Counted from the stretch's first letter, positions 46,391-58,166 are shown. The stretch is 64,000 nt of DNA from Bosea sp. OAE506 (GCF_040546595.1 NZ_JBEPOB010000001.1:1923001-1987000); one strand, 5' to 3'. Translations and numbers: made by a program. Notes: a model not told the origin generated them from the letters alone.

Positions 46391-46810
46391 TCAGCCCGTC
46401 GCTTTCGCGGATGCGAGGGTGAACCCCTCGTCGATCCAGCCGGTGACGCCGCCGGCCATGATCTTGACCGGCCGGCCCAGCTCCGCCAGCCGCAGTGCAG
46501 CTTTGGCGGCGCCGTTGCAGTGCGGCCCGGCGCAATAGGTCACGAAGAGCGTGTCCTGCGGCCAGTCCTCGAGCTTCGATCTGATGATCTTGCCGACGGG
46601 CAGGTTGATCGCACCCGCGACATGGCCACGGGCGAAGAGCGCCGGGCTGCGGACGTCCAGCAGCACGAAGTCGGGCTGCTTCGACAGCGCGTCGTGAACA
46701 TCCCAGCAATCGGTCTCGAAGGTGAACTCGGCTGCGAAGTGCGCGCGGGCGAGATCGCTGGGCGCGGCGGGGACGGCGGTCACGGCCGTGGGGGGCGTGG
46801 CGGTGGTCAT
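46391..46810 (-). CDS. Rhodanese-like domain protein
   Basis: Single rhodanese domain of 139 residues. FVLLDVRSPALFARGHVAGAINLP and the active-site loop with cysteine (YCAGPHCNGAAKA), then GGVTGWIDEGF, are complete. The cysteine suggests sulfurtransferase activity. It is divergent from ftrA, whose start lies 84 bases away. A rhodanese beside an FtrA-type regulator is a known pairing. Confidence 0.85.
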   Translation of the reverse strand: MTTATPPTAVTAVPAAPSDLARAHFAAEFTFETDCWDVHDALSKQPDFVLLDVRSPALFARGHVAGAINLPVGKIIRSKLEDWPQDTLFVTYCAGPHCNGAAKAALRLAELGRPVKIMAGGVTGWIDEGFTLASAKATG

Positions 46811-46894
46811 ATGGCGGGCTCCTGTTGGCCCGCTCATTTCGCGGAGGACCCCGTCTTCTTGCAATTGGCGTGAATGACAGAGTACGGGCAGATC

Positions 46895-47947
46895 ATGCCA
46901 AACACGACCGGCCCCCTCGTCGTCGCGCTGCTCTATGACGGACTCTGCACCTTCGAGTTCGGCATCGTCGCGGAGATCTTCGGACTCCCGCGCCCGGAAA
47001 TGGGCGAGGGCTGGTACCGGTTCGCCAGTTGCGCGGTCGAGGACGGGCCATTGCAGGCCCATGGCGGCTTCCTGCTGACACCCCAGCACGGCCCCGACTT
47101 GATCGACGCGGCCGATCTGATCGTCGTGCCCGGCTGGAAAGGGGCCGATCATCCCGTTCCCGAGGCGCTGTGCCAGCGGCTGCGGCGGGCTCATGAGCGC
47201 GGTGCGCGGCTCGCCTCGATCTGCTCGGGTGCCTTCGTGCTGACGGCGACGGGCCTGCTGGACGGCGGGGTGGCGACGACGCATTGGCGCTACGCCGCGG
47301 CGCTGCGTGCCCGGCATCCGGCCGTCGAGGTGGACGACGCCTCGCTGTACCGGGCGCATGGGCGTATCTTCACCTCGGCGGGAAGCGCTGCCGGCATCGA
47401 TCTGCTGATCGAGATCGTCAGGCGCGATTTCGGAGCCGACGCGGCCAACTCCGTCGCGCGCCGCCTCGTGATGCCGGCCCATCGCACGGGTGGGCAGGCG
47501 CAGTTCCTCGAGCGGCCCGTGGCCCGCCGTCGCCATTCCGAAGTGGCGCCGCTGCTCGACGCGATGCGCGCGAAGCTGCACGCGCCCTGGACCACGGCGG
47601 AGATGGCGTCGCAGTGCCGGATGAGCCTGCGGACCTTCCTGCGGCGGTTCCTGGACGCCACCGGCTCGTCGCCGGGCGACTGGCTGATCGGCGAGCGCGT
47701 GGAAGAGGCGAAGCGCCTCCTGGTGGCCGGCAAGCTCGGGACGCAGGAGATCGCGCTGGCCGTCGGGCTCGGGACGCCGGATACGCTGCGTCACCATTTC
47801 CGCAGGCGCGTCGGCATCAGCCCGCGCGAATACCAGGCGCGGTTCGCTGCGGGGGCGCCGGAGAGCGTGGCGGTGGCGCCCGAAGCCCGGCAGGCTGTGC
47901 CCCCCATGCCACAACCGGGCCGCGAATCCCGGATTGAAGGATTTGAT
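46895..47947 (+). CDS. ftrA: FtrA-like AraC-family regulator with DJ-1/PfpI domain
   Basis: Two-domain regulator of 350 residues (GlxA/FtrA type). The first 170 residues form a DJ-1/PfpI-like domain (VVALLYDGLCTFEFGIVAEIF; cysteine in SICSGAFVLTATGLLDG), and the C-terminal part has two AraC helix-turn-helix motifs (WTTAEMASQCRMSLRTFLRRF and LGTQEIALAVGLGTPDTLRHHFRR). The ATG at 46895 was chosen; one seven residues upstream is possible. It should regulate the divergent rhodanese gene or itself; the signal is unknown. Confidence 0.85.
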
Positions 47948-47954
47948 TAACCAT
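47947..47954 (+). promoter_or_regulatory. CtrA-type half site ahead of pal
   Basis: TTAACCAT begins at the end of the ftrA stop codon, 148 bases before the pal start. It equals the half-site form of the CtrA consensus; without its partner it is weak evidence. Confidence 0.3.
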
Positions 47955-48101
47955 ATGCCGCAATGCCGCCACTTCGCCTTGATCTGGCAAGGTCTCGTTT
48001 AGGTTGACGCTTCATTGATGCCTGCAAGTGCATCGCAGCCTCTGTCCGTCATCGTCGTCCGAGACACGCGCCTCGCCAAGTTCGAACGCCCGGAGTTCAT
48101 C

Positions 48102-48611
48102 ATGCTCGCCACCTTCTTCTCCACCGGCCGCGCCGTTCGCTTCGCGGTCGCCATCGCCGCCACGCTCGCGCTCGGCGCCTGCGCCAAGGACCAGAATGCC
48201 GACGCCAACGGCTTCGGCGCCGGCGGCGCAGCCACGCCCGGCAGCGCGCAGGACTTCGTCGTCAATGTCGGCGACCGCGTCTTCTTCGAGACCGACTCCA
48301 CCGACCTGACCCCCACTGCGGTGGCAACGCTCGACAAGCAGTCCACCTGGCTGCAGCGCTATCCGCGCTACACCTTCGTGGTCGAGGGCCATGCCGACGA
48401 GCGCGGCACGCGCGAATACAACTTCTCGCTGTCGGCCCGCCGCGCCCAGACCGTGCGCGACTATCTCGCCTCGCGCGGCATCCAGGGCAACCGCATGCGC
48501 ATCGTCTCCTACGGCAAGGAGCGCCCGGTCGCGGTCTGCAACGACATTTCCTGCTGGTCGCAGAACCGCCGCTCCGTCACGGTTCTGGACGGGGCCGGCG
48601 GCGGCGTCTGA
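48102..48611 (+). CDS. pal: Peptidoglycan-associated lipoprotein Pal
   Basis: Outer-membrane lipoprotein of 169 residues. The signal ends in the lipobox L-G-A-C with cysteine 27, and the OmpA-type peptidoglycan-binding domain carries VEGHADERGTREYNFSLSARRA and NRRSVTVL. It completes the Tol-Pal bridge, but it is separated from tolB by the rhodanese and ftrA genes, so it needs its own promoter. A GGAG site lies before the ATG at 48102. Confidence 0.94.
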   Translation: MLATFFSTGRAVRFAVAIAATLALGACAKDQNADANGFGAGGAATPGSAQDFVVNVGDRVFFETDSTDLTPTAVATLDKQSTWLQRYPRYTFVVEGHADERGTREYNFSLSARRAQTVRDYLASRGIQGNRMRIVSYGKERPVAVCNDISCWSQNRRSVTVLDGAGGGV

Positions 48612-48638
48612 CGCCGCATCCGCACCTCGCGACGTTCG

Positions 48639-48677
48639 GGCCGGCGCCTTCCCTTTCGGGAACGGCGCCGGCCTTTT
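48639..48677 (+). terminator. Rho-independent terminator after pal
   Basis: A stem of about 14 base pairs, GCCGGCGCCTTCCC with GGGAACGGCGCCGGC, one bulged C, TTTC loop and a TTTT tail. It lies 28 bases after the pal stop and before cpoB. Confidence 0.85.
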
Positions 48678-48743
48678 CATATTTTGGCCGTGGTCGCAGC
48701 GTGTTATAGCGGGCCATCCCCACTCCAACCCGGTTCCTGACGC

Positions 48744-49673
48744 ATGCTGCGAATCCATGCTCCCGCCTGGAAGCTCCGCTCCGGCCTCGCCGCCCTGGCG
48801 CTGGGCGCGGCGGTCTCCTGCCTGAGCCTGCCCGCTTCGGCGCAGGACGCCGCCGATCTCGTCGTGCGGACCTCGCGGATGGAGAACCAGATCCGCCAGC
48901 TCTCGGGCCAGATCGAGCAGCTGCAGTTCGAGAACCGGCGGCTCAGCGAGCAGCTGCGCAAGTTCCAGGAGGATGTCGAGTTCCGCCTGAACGAGCGAGG
49001 CGGCCGTGCGCCTGCCGCAGCCGCGCCGGGCGGAGCGCCGCCCGCGGGCGGTGCGCCGCGTCCGCAGCGCCGCAGCGACGCCTTCGATCCGGGCACGCAG
49101 GTCGGCGCCGCCGGGGCGCCGCGCCCGCTTAATGGCGGTATCGGCGGCATCATTGAGGAAGAATTCGCGGAAGGCGGAGCCGGGCAGGGCCCGCTCGACC
49201 TGCAGGGCGTCGGCCGGGGCGCTCCCGGGGGCCCGCTCCCGCAGCCGGCCCCGCGCGGCGCCAGCGTCGCGGCGGCCAGCGGCCCCGCCACCGCCAAGGA
49301 GGCCTACGACCTCGCCTATGCCGCGATCCTGCGGAAGGAATACGAGCAGGCCGAGATGGGCTTCCGGCAGTTTCTGCAGAGCTTTCCGCGCGACCGGCTC
49401 GCCATTGACGCGACCTACTGGCTCGGCGAGAGCTATCTCCAGCGCAAGCGCTATCGCGAGGCGGCCGAGCAGTTCCTGAAGGTCAGCAGCGATGCGCCGA
49501 AGTCGGCCAAGGCGCCCGAGAGCCTGCTGCGGCTGGGCATTGCGCTGAATGGGCTCGGCGCCCGCGACCAGGCCTGCGCCACCTATGCCAAGGTCGGCAT
49601 CGACTATCCCGCCGCGTCCAACTCCGTCCGTCAGGGCATCGAGCGCGAGCGGCGCCGCTCGGGCTGCGCTTGA
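48744..49673 (+). CDS. cpoB: Cell division coordinator CpoB (YbgF)
   Basis: Periplasmic protein of 309 residues with a signal peptide (MLRIHAPAWKLRSGLAALAL onward, cleaved after ASAQ), a short coiled coil (RMENQIRQLSGQIEQLQFEN, about 45-85), a Gly/Ala/Pro-rich linker and C-terminal tetratricopeptide repeats (AYDLAYAAILRKEYEQAEMGF, AIDATYWLGESYLQRKRY). It links peptidoglycan synthesis with the Tol system. The stop overlaps the tilS start. Confidence 0.9.
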   Translation: MLRIHAPAWKLRSGLAALALGAAVSCLSLPASAQDAADLVVRTSRMENQIRQLSGQIEQLQFENRRLSEQLRKFQEDVEFRLNERGGRAPAAAAPGGAPPAGGAPRPQRRSDAFDPGTQVGAAGAPRPLNGGIGGIIEEEFAEGGAGQGPLDLQGVGRGAPGGPLPQPAPRGASVAAASGPATAKEAYDLAYAAILRKEYEQAEMGFRQFLQSFPRDRLAIDATYWLGESYLQRKRYREAAEQFLKVSSDAPKSAKAPESLLRLGIALNGLGARDQACATYAKVGIDYPAASNSVRQGIERERRRSGCA

Positions 49674-50725
49674 GCGCGGTCGAGCCGCTTTCCAACGACT
49701 ATCCGCCTATCGGGGCGTGCGAGGCGACGCCGCTGTTTGCGGACCTCGCGGGTGAGCCCCGCCTGCTCGTCGCCGTCTCGGGCGGACCTGACTCCGTCGC
49801 CTTGCTGGCGCTGCTGGCCGACTGGGCGCGCGAACCGGGGCGGCCGCTTCTTGCGGCGGCGACCGTCGATCACGGGCTGCGCGCCGCCTCGGCCGATGAA
49901 GCCGTCGCGGTCGCCGCGCTCTGCGCCCGCCTCGCAATCCCTCATCGCATCCTGCACTGGGAGGGAAACAAGCCCTCCAGCCGGCTGCAGGAGCGGGCGC
50001 GGGCGGCCCGCTACGCTCTGCTCGCGCAGGAGGCGGAGCGGATCGGCGGCGCGGTGCTCGTGACCGCCCATACGCGCGACGACCAGGCCGAGACGCTGCT
50101 GATGCGGATGGCGCGCGGCTCGGGGCCGTCCGGCCTCGCCGGGATGCGGACCCGCGTGATGCGGCACGGGATGGCTCTGGCCCGCCCGCTGCTCGGGCTG
50201 CCCAAGGCCCGGCTGATCGCAACCGCGCAGGCGCGCGGGCTGCCCTTCGTCACCGATCCGAGCAATGGCGATCCGAAATTCGCCCGGGCCCGCTGGCGCG
50301 CCCTGATGCCTCAGCTCGCGGCGGAGGGGCTGGATGCCGAGCGCCTGTCGCTGCTGGCGGGGCGGCTGGCGCGTCTGGACGAGGCCGTGTCTGCGCGCGC
50401 GCAAGCCATCGCGGACGCGCAGCTGTCGGCGGAGCCGGGAGCGCCGCTGCTGCGGCTCAATTTCGAGGCGCTGCGGCAGGAGCCCGAGGAGATTGTGCTG
50501 CGCGTCGTCGCGCTGGCGATCGCGCGGCTGGATGTCGAAGCGGAGGGCGCGGTCCGGCTTGAGCGGCTGGAGGCCTTCGTGTCGGCCTTGCTGGAGGCAG
50601 CGCAGGCGGGCCTGCCGCTGACGCGCACGCTGGCGGGGACGGTGCTGACGCTGCGCCGCGACGGCGCGCTCTCGCTGCGGCCAGAGGGGCCACGCAGGCG
50701 CGGTATTCACCCTGCGTCATCATAG
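49670..50725 (+). CDS. tilS: tRNA(Ile)-lysidine synthetase TilS
   Basis: Enzyme of 351 residues that adds lysine to C34 of tRNA(Ile2). The PP-loop SGGPDSVALLALLADW near residue 37 and TAHTRDDQAETLLMRMARG near 127 are complete. A TTG start at 49670 overlaps the cpoB stop (TTGA), which fits coupled translation. The C-terminal domain is short, as often in this class. Confidence 0.88.
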   Translation: MSAVEPLSNDYPPIGACEATPLFADLAGEPRLLVAVSGGPDSVALLALLADWAREPGRPLLAAATVDHGLRAASADEAVAVAALCARLAIPHRILHWEGNKPSSRLQERARAARYALLAQEAERIGGAVLVTAHTRDDQAETLLMRMARGSGPSGLAGMRTRVMRHGMALARPLLGLPKARLIATAQARGLPFVTDPSNGDPKFARARWRALMPQLAAEGLDAERLSLLAGRLARLDEAVSARAQAIADAQLSAEPGAPLLRLNFEALRQEPEEIVLRVVALAIARLDVEAEGAVRLERLEAFVSALLEAAQAGLPLTRTLAGTVLTLRRDGALSLRPEGPRRRGIHPASS

Positions 50726-50748
50726 GCGAAAGGTGCTTTTGCGTTTCC

Positions 50749-50777
50749 CTTGGCAAGGGGCGTGGTCGCACCTAGAT
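50749..50777 (+). promoter_or_regulatory. Candidate RpoH (heat-shock) promoter for ftsH
   Basis: CTTG at 50749-50752, an 18-base spacer and CCTAGAT at 50771-50777 resemble the sigma32 pattern CTTG-N(17-18)-CCCATNT-like. It lies 56 bases before the ftsH start, and ftsH is usually heat-shock controlled. Confidence 0.5.
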
Positions 50778-50832
50778 TAGACTGGCAAACTCTCGGCCTC
50801 TTCCGGTTGGTCCGGCAGGCCTGATCGGACAG

Positions 50833-52761
<1,929 letters not shown>

Positions 52762-52784
52762 CCGGCTTCTGCAGTCACCAACAG

Positions 52785-52810
52785 AAAGGGCGCCTCGCGG
52801 CGCCCTTTTT
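52785..52810. terminator. Terminator between convergent ftsH and fhs
   Basis: Nine-bp stem AAGGGCGCC / GGCGCCCTT with a TCGC loop, followed by five T on the plus strand. Lies 24 bases after the ftsH stop. On the minus strand the complement gives only a short T-run. Confidence 0.88.
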
Positions 52811-52850
52811 CGTTGCGGGGATGTGCTGGCCGGCGCGGCCGGCCTTGGCC

Positions 52851-54524
52851 TCAGAACAGCCCCTCGATGCGGCCCTGTGCATCGATATGGATGCGCTCTG
52901 CTGCCGGCACGCGCGGCAGGCCGGGCATGGTCATAATGTCCCCGCAGATCGCCACGACGAAGCCGGCGCCGGCCGAGAGCCTGACCTCGCGGACCGGGAC
53001 GACATGCCCTGAGGGCGCGCCGCGCAGCGTCGGGTCGGCGGAGAAGGAGTATTGGGTCTTGGCGACGCAGACGGGCAGGTGGCCGTGGCCATCCGCCTCC
53101 AGCTCGGCGAAACGGGCGCGCACCTTCGCATCGCCCGAGATGCCCTGCGCGCCATAGATCTCCCGCGCCACGGTCTCGAGCTTCTCCCAAAGCGGCATCT
53201 CGTCGGGGTAGAGCGGGGCGAAATCGGCCTCGCCGCTCTCGGCCAGCGCGACGACCTTGTGCGCCAGCTCCTCGGTACCGGCGCCGCCCTGCGCCCAGTG
53301 CCGGCAGATCACCGCCTCGACACCGAGATGGTTGCGGCAGTAGTTCGCGATCAGCGCGTGCTCGGCCTCCGTGTCGCTGACGAAATGGTTGATCGCGACG
53401 ATCGGCGGCACGCCGAACTTCCGGATGTTGCCGACATGGCGGGCGAGATTGGCGAGCCCGGCCTGGAGCGCGCCGAGATCCTCGCTGCCGAGCACCTCCT
53501 TCGACGCGCCACCATGCATCTTCAGCGCGCGGACGGTCGCGACGATCACGGCTGCGGCGGGCTTCAGCCCGGTCTTGCGGCATTTGATGTCGAAGAACTT
53601 CTCGGCGCCGAGATCGGCGCCAAAGCCGGCCTCGGTGACCGTGTAATCGGCGAGCTTCAGCGCGGCGCGCGTGGCGATGGCCGAGTTGCAGCCATGGGCA
53701 ATGTTGGCGAAGGGGCCGCCATGGACGAAGGCAGGCGTGCCCTCCAGCGTCTGCACCAGGTTCGGCATCAGCGCGTCCTTGAGAAGAACGCTCATGGCGC
53801 CGGTCGCCTTGAGGTCGGCGGCGGTGACGGGTCGCTTGTCGCGAGTGCGGCCGACGACGATGCGGCCGAGCCTGGCTTCGAGATCGTCGAGATCGGTGGC
53901 GAGGCAGAAGATCGCCATGATCTCGGAGGCGACGGTGATGTCGAAGCCATCCTCGCGGGGGAAGCCGTTGCTGGCGCCGCCGAGCGAGGAGACGGTCTGG
54001 CGCAGGGCCCGGTCGTTCATGTCCATGACGCGGCGCCAGGCGATGTGGCGGGTGTCGAGGCCGAGCGCGTTGCCCCAGTAGACATGGTTGTCGATCAAAG
54101 CGGCGAGCAGGTTGTGCGCGCTGGTGATGGCGTGGAAATCGCCGGTGAAGTGCAGGTTGATCTGCTCCATCGGCACGATCTGGGCATGGCCGCCGCCGGC
54201 CGCGCCGCCCTTGACGCCGAAGCAGGGCCCTAGCGAGGGCTCGCGCAGCGCGATCATGCAGCTCTTGCCGATGCGGCTCAGGCCGTCGCCGAGGCCCACC
54301 GTCGTCGTCGTCTTGCCCTCGCCGGCGGGGGTCGGGTTGATGGCGGTGACGAGGATCAGCTTGCCGTCCGGCCGCGTCGCGAAATCGGGGATCGCGCCGG
54401 TGTCGACCTTCGCGATGAACTTGCCATGGGGGTCGAGAGCATCGACGGGAATGCCGGCACGCCCGGCGATGTCGGCGATCGGACGAAGCTTCGCCGCGCG
54501 GGCGATCTCGATGTCAGTCGGCAT
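52851..54524 (-). CDS. fhs: Formate--tetrahydrofolate ligase
   Basis: One-carbon enzyme of 557 residues that makes 10-formyl-THF from formate, THF and ATP. The nucleotide-binding loop [17 protein letters not shown] near 65 and family motifs [31 protein letters not shown] and [13 protein letters not shown] are conserved. Full length. Together with the 5-FCL gene this gives two folate genes in the window. Convergent with ftsH. Confidence 0.94.
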   Translation of the reverse strand: MPTDIEIARAAKLRPIADIAGRAGIPVDALDPHGKFIAKVDTGAIPDFATRPDGKLILVTAINPTPAGEGKTTTTVGLGDGLSRIGKSCMIALREPSLGPCFGVKGGAAGGGHAQIVPMEQINLHFTGDFHAITSAHNLLAALIDNHVYWGNALGLDTRHIAWRRVMDMNDRALRQTVSSLGGASNGFPREDGFDITVASEIMAIFCLATDLDDLEARLGRIVVGRTRDKRPVTAADLKATGAMSVLLKDALMPNLVQTLEGTPAFVHGGPFANIAHGCNSAIATRAALKLADYTVTEAGFGADLGAEKFFDIKCRKTGLKPAAAVIVATVRALKMHGGASKEVLGSEDLGALQAGLANLARHVGNIRKFGVPPIVAINHFVSDTEAEHALIANYCRNHLGVEAVICRHWAQGGAGTEELAHKVVALAESGEADFAPLYPDEMPLWEKLETVAREIYGAQGISGDAKVRARFAELEADGHGHLPVCVAKTQYSFSADPTLRGAPSGHVVPVREVRLSAGAGFVVAICGDIMTMPGLPRVPAAERIHIDAQGRIEGLF

Positions 54525-54787
54525 TCCCGCCCCTCTTCAGGCTTTGCAGGGCCGGTGCGTCCGGCCGGAATCGTTGCGGGCGACACTGCCGCGAAACCTC
54601 GTGCTCTGCCACTGCTTTCAGGGATGCCGGACCTGCCCCCGGCCCATGTCATTTGACGTAGGGGGACGCAGTCTGTCCTGATAGTGCTGCCGGCGGACCG
54701 GCGCAGTTGCGGCAACCTCGCGGGGCTGGCATCAAAGCCAGGGGGGCGCCAGGGTTGCGGGTGCGTTGCTCGGCTGGGGGTGGATGG

Positions 54788-56299
54788 ATGACGGAGCGAT
54801 CCTGGCCTGTCGGCGGCGGCGAGGTTGGCGCGATGCTGCGGGGCTGGGATGGGCGCGAGACTGCGCTCGGGCCGCTCGCGACCTGGCCGGAACGGCTGCG
54901 CTCGTCCCTGCAGCTGGTCCTGGCGACCCCGACACCGATGGTGATGTTCTGGGGGCCCAAGGGGCTCCTGTTCTACAACGACGCCTATGCCGTCATCGCC
55001 GGCGCCAAGCATCCCGGCATCCTCGGGCAAGAGCTGCACGAGGCCTGGCCCGAGGTCAGGGCCTTGCATGACGAGGTGATGGAGACCGTCTTCGCGAGCG
55101 GGCGGCCCCTGTCCTTCCGGGATCTGCCGCTGGTGCTCCACCGCAACGGGGTGGCCGAGGATGTCTGGCTGAATGTCGACTACAGCCCGATCCTCGACGA
55201 TGAGGGCAGCGGGCTCGGCGTGCTGGCCGTCGTCATCGAGACCACCGAGCTCATCCATGCGCAGCGCGAGCGCGACGCCGCCGAGCAGGCGCTGCGCCGG
55301 CGTGAGCAGGAACTCGCCCAGGTCCAGAAGATCGGCAAGGTCGGCGGGCTCGAGGTCGATCTCCGCGAGGGATTCCGCAACACGCGCTCGCCTGAATATC
55401 TCCTGGTTCACGGGCTGCCGCCCGAGGCAGTCAATGAAAGCCATGAGGATTGGGTGCGCCGCATCCATCCGCAGGAACGAGCGATGGTGGAAAGCCATTT
55501 CCGCGAGACCGTGGCGGGCAAGGCGCTCGACTACCAGATGGAGTACCGCATCATCCGGCCCTCCGACGGGGCGGTGCGCTGGATTTCGGCGGTGGCGCAG
55601 ATCGAGCGCGACGGCGAGGGGCGGCCGCAGAGGCTGATCGGTGCGCATATCGACATCACCGAGCGCAAGGAGGCGGAGGCGCAGCTGCGCCTGCTGATGC
55701 AGGAGCTGGCGCATCGCGTGAAGAACACGCTCGCCATGATCCAGGCCATCGCCTCGCAGACGCTGCGCGGCGCGACCTCGCTGGAGGCGGCCAACGAGAC
55801 CTTCACCGCGCGGCTGGGCGCACTGGCCCGGGCGCATGACCTGCTGGTGGGCGGTGTCCGGGCCCATGCCGCCATGGCCGACATCGCGGCCAGCATCATG
55901 GGTATCCAGGGCGATCCGGCACGGTTCAGGATCGGCGGGCCTGAGGTCGTCCTGGGTCCGCGCGCGGCGCTGGCGCTGACGCTCGTGCTGCACGAACTCG
56001 CGACCAATGCGGTGAAATACGGCTCGCTATCCAGCCCGGCCGGCATCGTCTCGCTGTCCTGGCGGGTCGATGAGATCGATGGTGCGCCGCAGTTCCGGCT
56101 GCGCTGGCAGGAGAGCGGGGGCCCGCCGGTGAAGCCGCCATCGCGGCGGGGCTTCGGCTCGCGCCTGATCGAGCGGACCTTTCCGTCACCGCGCGGGCGC
56201 GCGGAGAGCGCCTATCTGCCGGGCGGCCTCGTCTTCACGCTGGACGCGCCGCTCGACGCGCTGAAGGACGGCGATGGCGAGGAGGCCGGGCGCGGCTGA
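54788..56299 (+). CDS. HWE-family sensor histidine kinase
   Basis: Cytoplasmic sensor kinase of 503 residues. Two PAS-like domains (about 25-160 and 180-295, PYSPILDDEGSGLGV and MEYRIIRPSDGAVRWISAVAQI) precede the HWE kinase core: ELAHRVKNTLAMIQAIASQ with H309 as the phosphorylated residue, HELATNAVKYGSLS for the nucleotide site, and WQESGGPPVKPPSRRGFGSRLIER. There is no membrane segment. No response regulator is next to it, so its output is unknown. ATG at 54788 has GGGGG ahead. Confidence 0.85.
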   Translation: MTERSWPVGGGEVGAMLRGWDGRETALGPLATWPERLRSSLQLVLATPTPMVMFWGPKGLLFYNDAYAVIAGAKHPGILGQELHEAWPEVRALHDEVMETVFASGRPLSFRDLPLVLHRNGVAEDVWLNVDYSPILDDEGSGLGVLAVVIETTELIHAQRERDAAEQALRRREQELAQVQKIGKVGGLEVDLREGFRNTRSPEYLLVHGLPPEAVNESHEDWVRRIHPQERAMVESHFRETVAGKALDYQMEYRIIRPSDGAVRWISAVAQIERDGEGRPQRLIGAHIDITERKEAEAQLRLLMQELAHRVKNTLAMIQAIASQTLRGATSLEAANETFTARLGALARAHDLLVGGVRAHAAMADIAASIMGIQGDPARFRIGGPEVVLGPRAALALTLVLHELATNAVKYGSLSSPAGIVSLSWRVDEIDGAPQFRLRWQESGGPPVKPPSRRGFGSRLIERTFPSPRGRAESAYLPGGLVFTLDAPLDALKDGDGEEAGRG

Positions 56300-56340
56300 G
56301 ACTGTTCCGCCGCGCCGCTCCTTCGGACCGGCCCCCGACG

Positions 56341-56367
56341 AAAAAGGCCCCCGCTTGCGCGGAGGCC
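56341..56367 (-). terminator. Terminator for the outer-membrane protein gene
   Basis: On the minus strand: GGCCTCCGC with GCGGGGGCC around a GCAA loop, then five T. Lies after the stop of the beta-barrel gene at 56399. Confidence 0.85.
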
Positions 56368-56398
56368 CGAGGCTTCGACAGTGTCGGCTTGCGTCCGC

Positions 56399-57178
56399 TC
56401 AGAAGGTGCTGAAGCGATAGTTCAGGCCGGCGCGGACGATGTGGCCGGTATTCTCCATGCGGGAGACGTAGGATCCGGGTGCCAGGGCGAAGTTGACCTG
56501 GTTGACCGCGACATTCTGCTTGCCGAGGTCGTAGTAGAGATACTCGGCCTTCAGCGAGAGATTGTTGGTGAAGGCGTATTCGACGCCGCCACCGACGGTG
56601 TAGCCGACCTTGATGTCGCTCTTGCTGCCGACATAGTCGACCTGGCCGGGGATCGCGGCGTTGAAGAACGTCGCGCGGTTCGACACGTCGCCATAAGCCA
56701 GACCGCCGGTGGCGTAGACCAGGACGCGGTCGAAGGCATAGCCGGCGCGCAGGCGCACCGTCCCGAGATTGTCGAGTTCCTGCGTGAAGGTCGAGTTGGC
56801 GTTGCTGGTGCCGACCCGCGAGGTGCGCGAGGAGATGTCGGTGTACTGGATGTCCGTCTCGGCGCCGATCACGAAGCTGCCGATCTGGTAGTTGTAGCCG
56901 ATCTGCGCACCGCCGATGAAGCCGGTCTCGTCATTGGAGAGCGAGGACGGCCGGCGCTCGGCGAGCACGTTGCCGATCGTGAACGGGGCGGTGCCCGACG
57001 TGCTGATCTTGTTGTCCGTGAAGACGGCGCCCGCGTTCACACCGGCATAGAAGCCGGTCCAGGTGAAGACCGGCGCCACAGGTGCGTAGACGGCGCCCTT
57101 GCGCGACGGCAGGTCGGCCGCGAAGGCCGTGCCGCTCAGGGCAACCAGTGCCAATGCGGACAGGATGGTCTTGGTCAT
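56399..57178 (-). CDS. Outer-membrane beta-barrel protein (Omp25/31-like)
   Basis: Exported protein of 259 residues with a signal peptide (MTKTILSALALVALSGTAFA) and mature start ADLPSRK. Barrel features include FTWTGFYAGVNAGAVFTDNK, FIGGAQIGYNYQIGSFVIGAET, alternating strands and the C-terminal phenylalanine (RAGLNYRFSTF) needed for assembly. Family members are abundant surface proteins of Rhizobiales. The start at 57178 gives the signal peptide; the long frame upstream is spurious. Confidence 0.88.
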   Translation of the reverse strand: MTKTILSALALVALSGTAFAADLPSRKGAVYAPVAPVFTWTGFYAGVNAGAVFTDNKISTSGTAPFTIGNVLAERRPSSLSNDETGFIGGAQIGYNYQIGSFVIGAETDIQYTDISSRTSRVGTSNANSTFTQELDNLGTVRLRAGYAFDRVLVYATGGLAYGDVSNRATFFNAAIPGQVDYVGSKSDIKVGYTVGGGVEYAFTNNLSLKAEYLYYDLGKQNVAVNQVNFALAPGSYVSRMENTGHIVRAGLNYRFSTF

Positions 57179-57305
57179 GGTGCAGCACTCCCGGTCAGTC
57201 GGTCGCCTTTCAGGCGAAGGATCGTCAAGGAGCAGACCGTGCCTGCCGGATCCAACGGGGGCTATGCCAGCAAAGACACACAATCGACCAATCGTCCGAA
57301 CAGGA

Positions 57306-57344
57306 TAAAAACCGCGATCACATCGCTGTGACCGCGGCATTTTT
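57306..57344. terminator. Bidirectional hairpin between GST and outer-membrane protein genes
   Basis: Stem CCGCGATCACA with TGTGACCGCGG (one bulged A), TCGC loop, flanked by AAAAA on one side and TTTTT on the other. It lies 98 bases after the GST stop and terminates on the minus strand. Confidence 0.75.
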
Positions 57345-57441
57345 GTTGAGGCTGCTGCAATGATCAGGCTGGTGCAATATATGTTGCGGCCTGACGCCCT
57401 TTATTCATCGTTTCAGCTTCCGCAGCATTGTGGCCGACGGG

Positions 57442-58131
57442 TCACGCGCGCCCGAGAAACGCGTTCTGCGGGAACAAAATCTTGCGAGCCTCGTCGTCGA
57501 AGTCCGTCTTGAAGGCGAAGGCGTCCTTCAGCGCGATGGCGCGCTGGGCGGCGGGCCGCGCCGAGATTTCGTCGAGATGGCGCTTCACATGTGGGAACAG
57601 GTCAGCCCAGTGATCGCCGACAGCGAAGCCGAGCCGCGTTGCCCAGCCCCAGACCGACATGTCGATCAGGGTATAGCGCTCGCCCAGCATGTAGCGGCCT
57701 TTGCCGAGCTGCGCGTCGATGATGCCCCAGTGCCGCTCGGCCTCGCGGGCGTAGCGGTTGATCGCATAGGGGATCTTCTCGGGTGCGAAGCGGCTGAAAT
57801 GAACGGCCTGGCCGCAATAGGGGCCGATGCCGGTGGCGACGAACATCAGCCAGGACAGCATCTCGCCGCGGGCCTTCGGCGTGTCCTCGGGCAGGAACTG
57901 CCCGGTCTTCTCGGCGAGATAGAGCAGGATCGCGTTGCTGTCGAAGACGGTGACGTCGCCGTCGGTCAGCGCTGGCGTCTTGGCGTTGGGGTTGATGGCG
58001 AGGAAGTCCGGCTTGAACTGGTCGCCCTTGCGGGTGTCGACCGGCACCATCTCGTAGGGAAGCCCGGCCTCCTCGAGGAAGAGCGCGATCTTCGCCGGGT
58101 TGGGCGAGGGGTGGTAGTAGAGCTTGATCAT
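57442..58131 (-). CDS. Glutathione S-transferase family protein
   Basis: GST-fold protein of 229 residues. The thioredoxin-like N-terminal domain (MIKLYYHPSPNPAKIALFLEEAGLPYEMV; NPNAKTPALTDGD; the DSNAILLYLAEK glutathione-binding block) is followed by the helical domain. The active-site serine region of this nu- or beta-like class is present. Substrate unknown. It lies on the same strand after the haloacid dehalogenase. Confidence 0.85.
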   Translation of the reverse strand: MIKLYYHPSPNPAKIALFLEEAGLPYEMVPVDTRKGDQFKPDFLAINPNAKTPALTDGDVTVFDSNAILLYLAEKTGQFLPEDTPKARGEMLSWLMFVATGIGPYCGQAVHFSRFAPEKIPYAINRYAREAERHWGIIDAQLGKGRYMLGERYTLIDMSVWGWATRLGFAVGDHWADLFPHVKRHLDEISARPAAQRAIALKDAFAFKTDFDDEARKILFPQNAFLGRA

Positions 58132-58166
58132 CGGGGTCTCCGGCTTCGGGTGGTGGTCAAGAGCTG

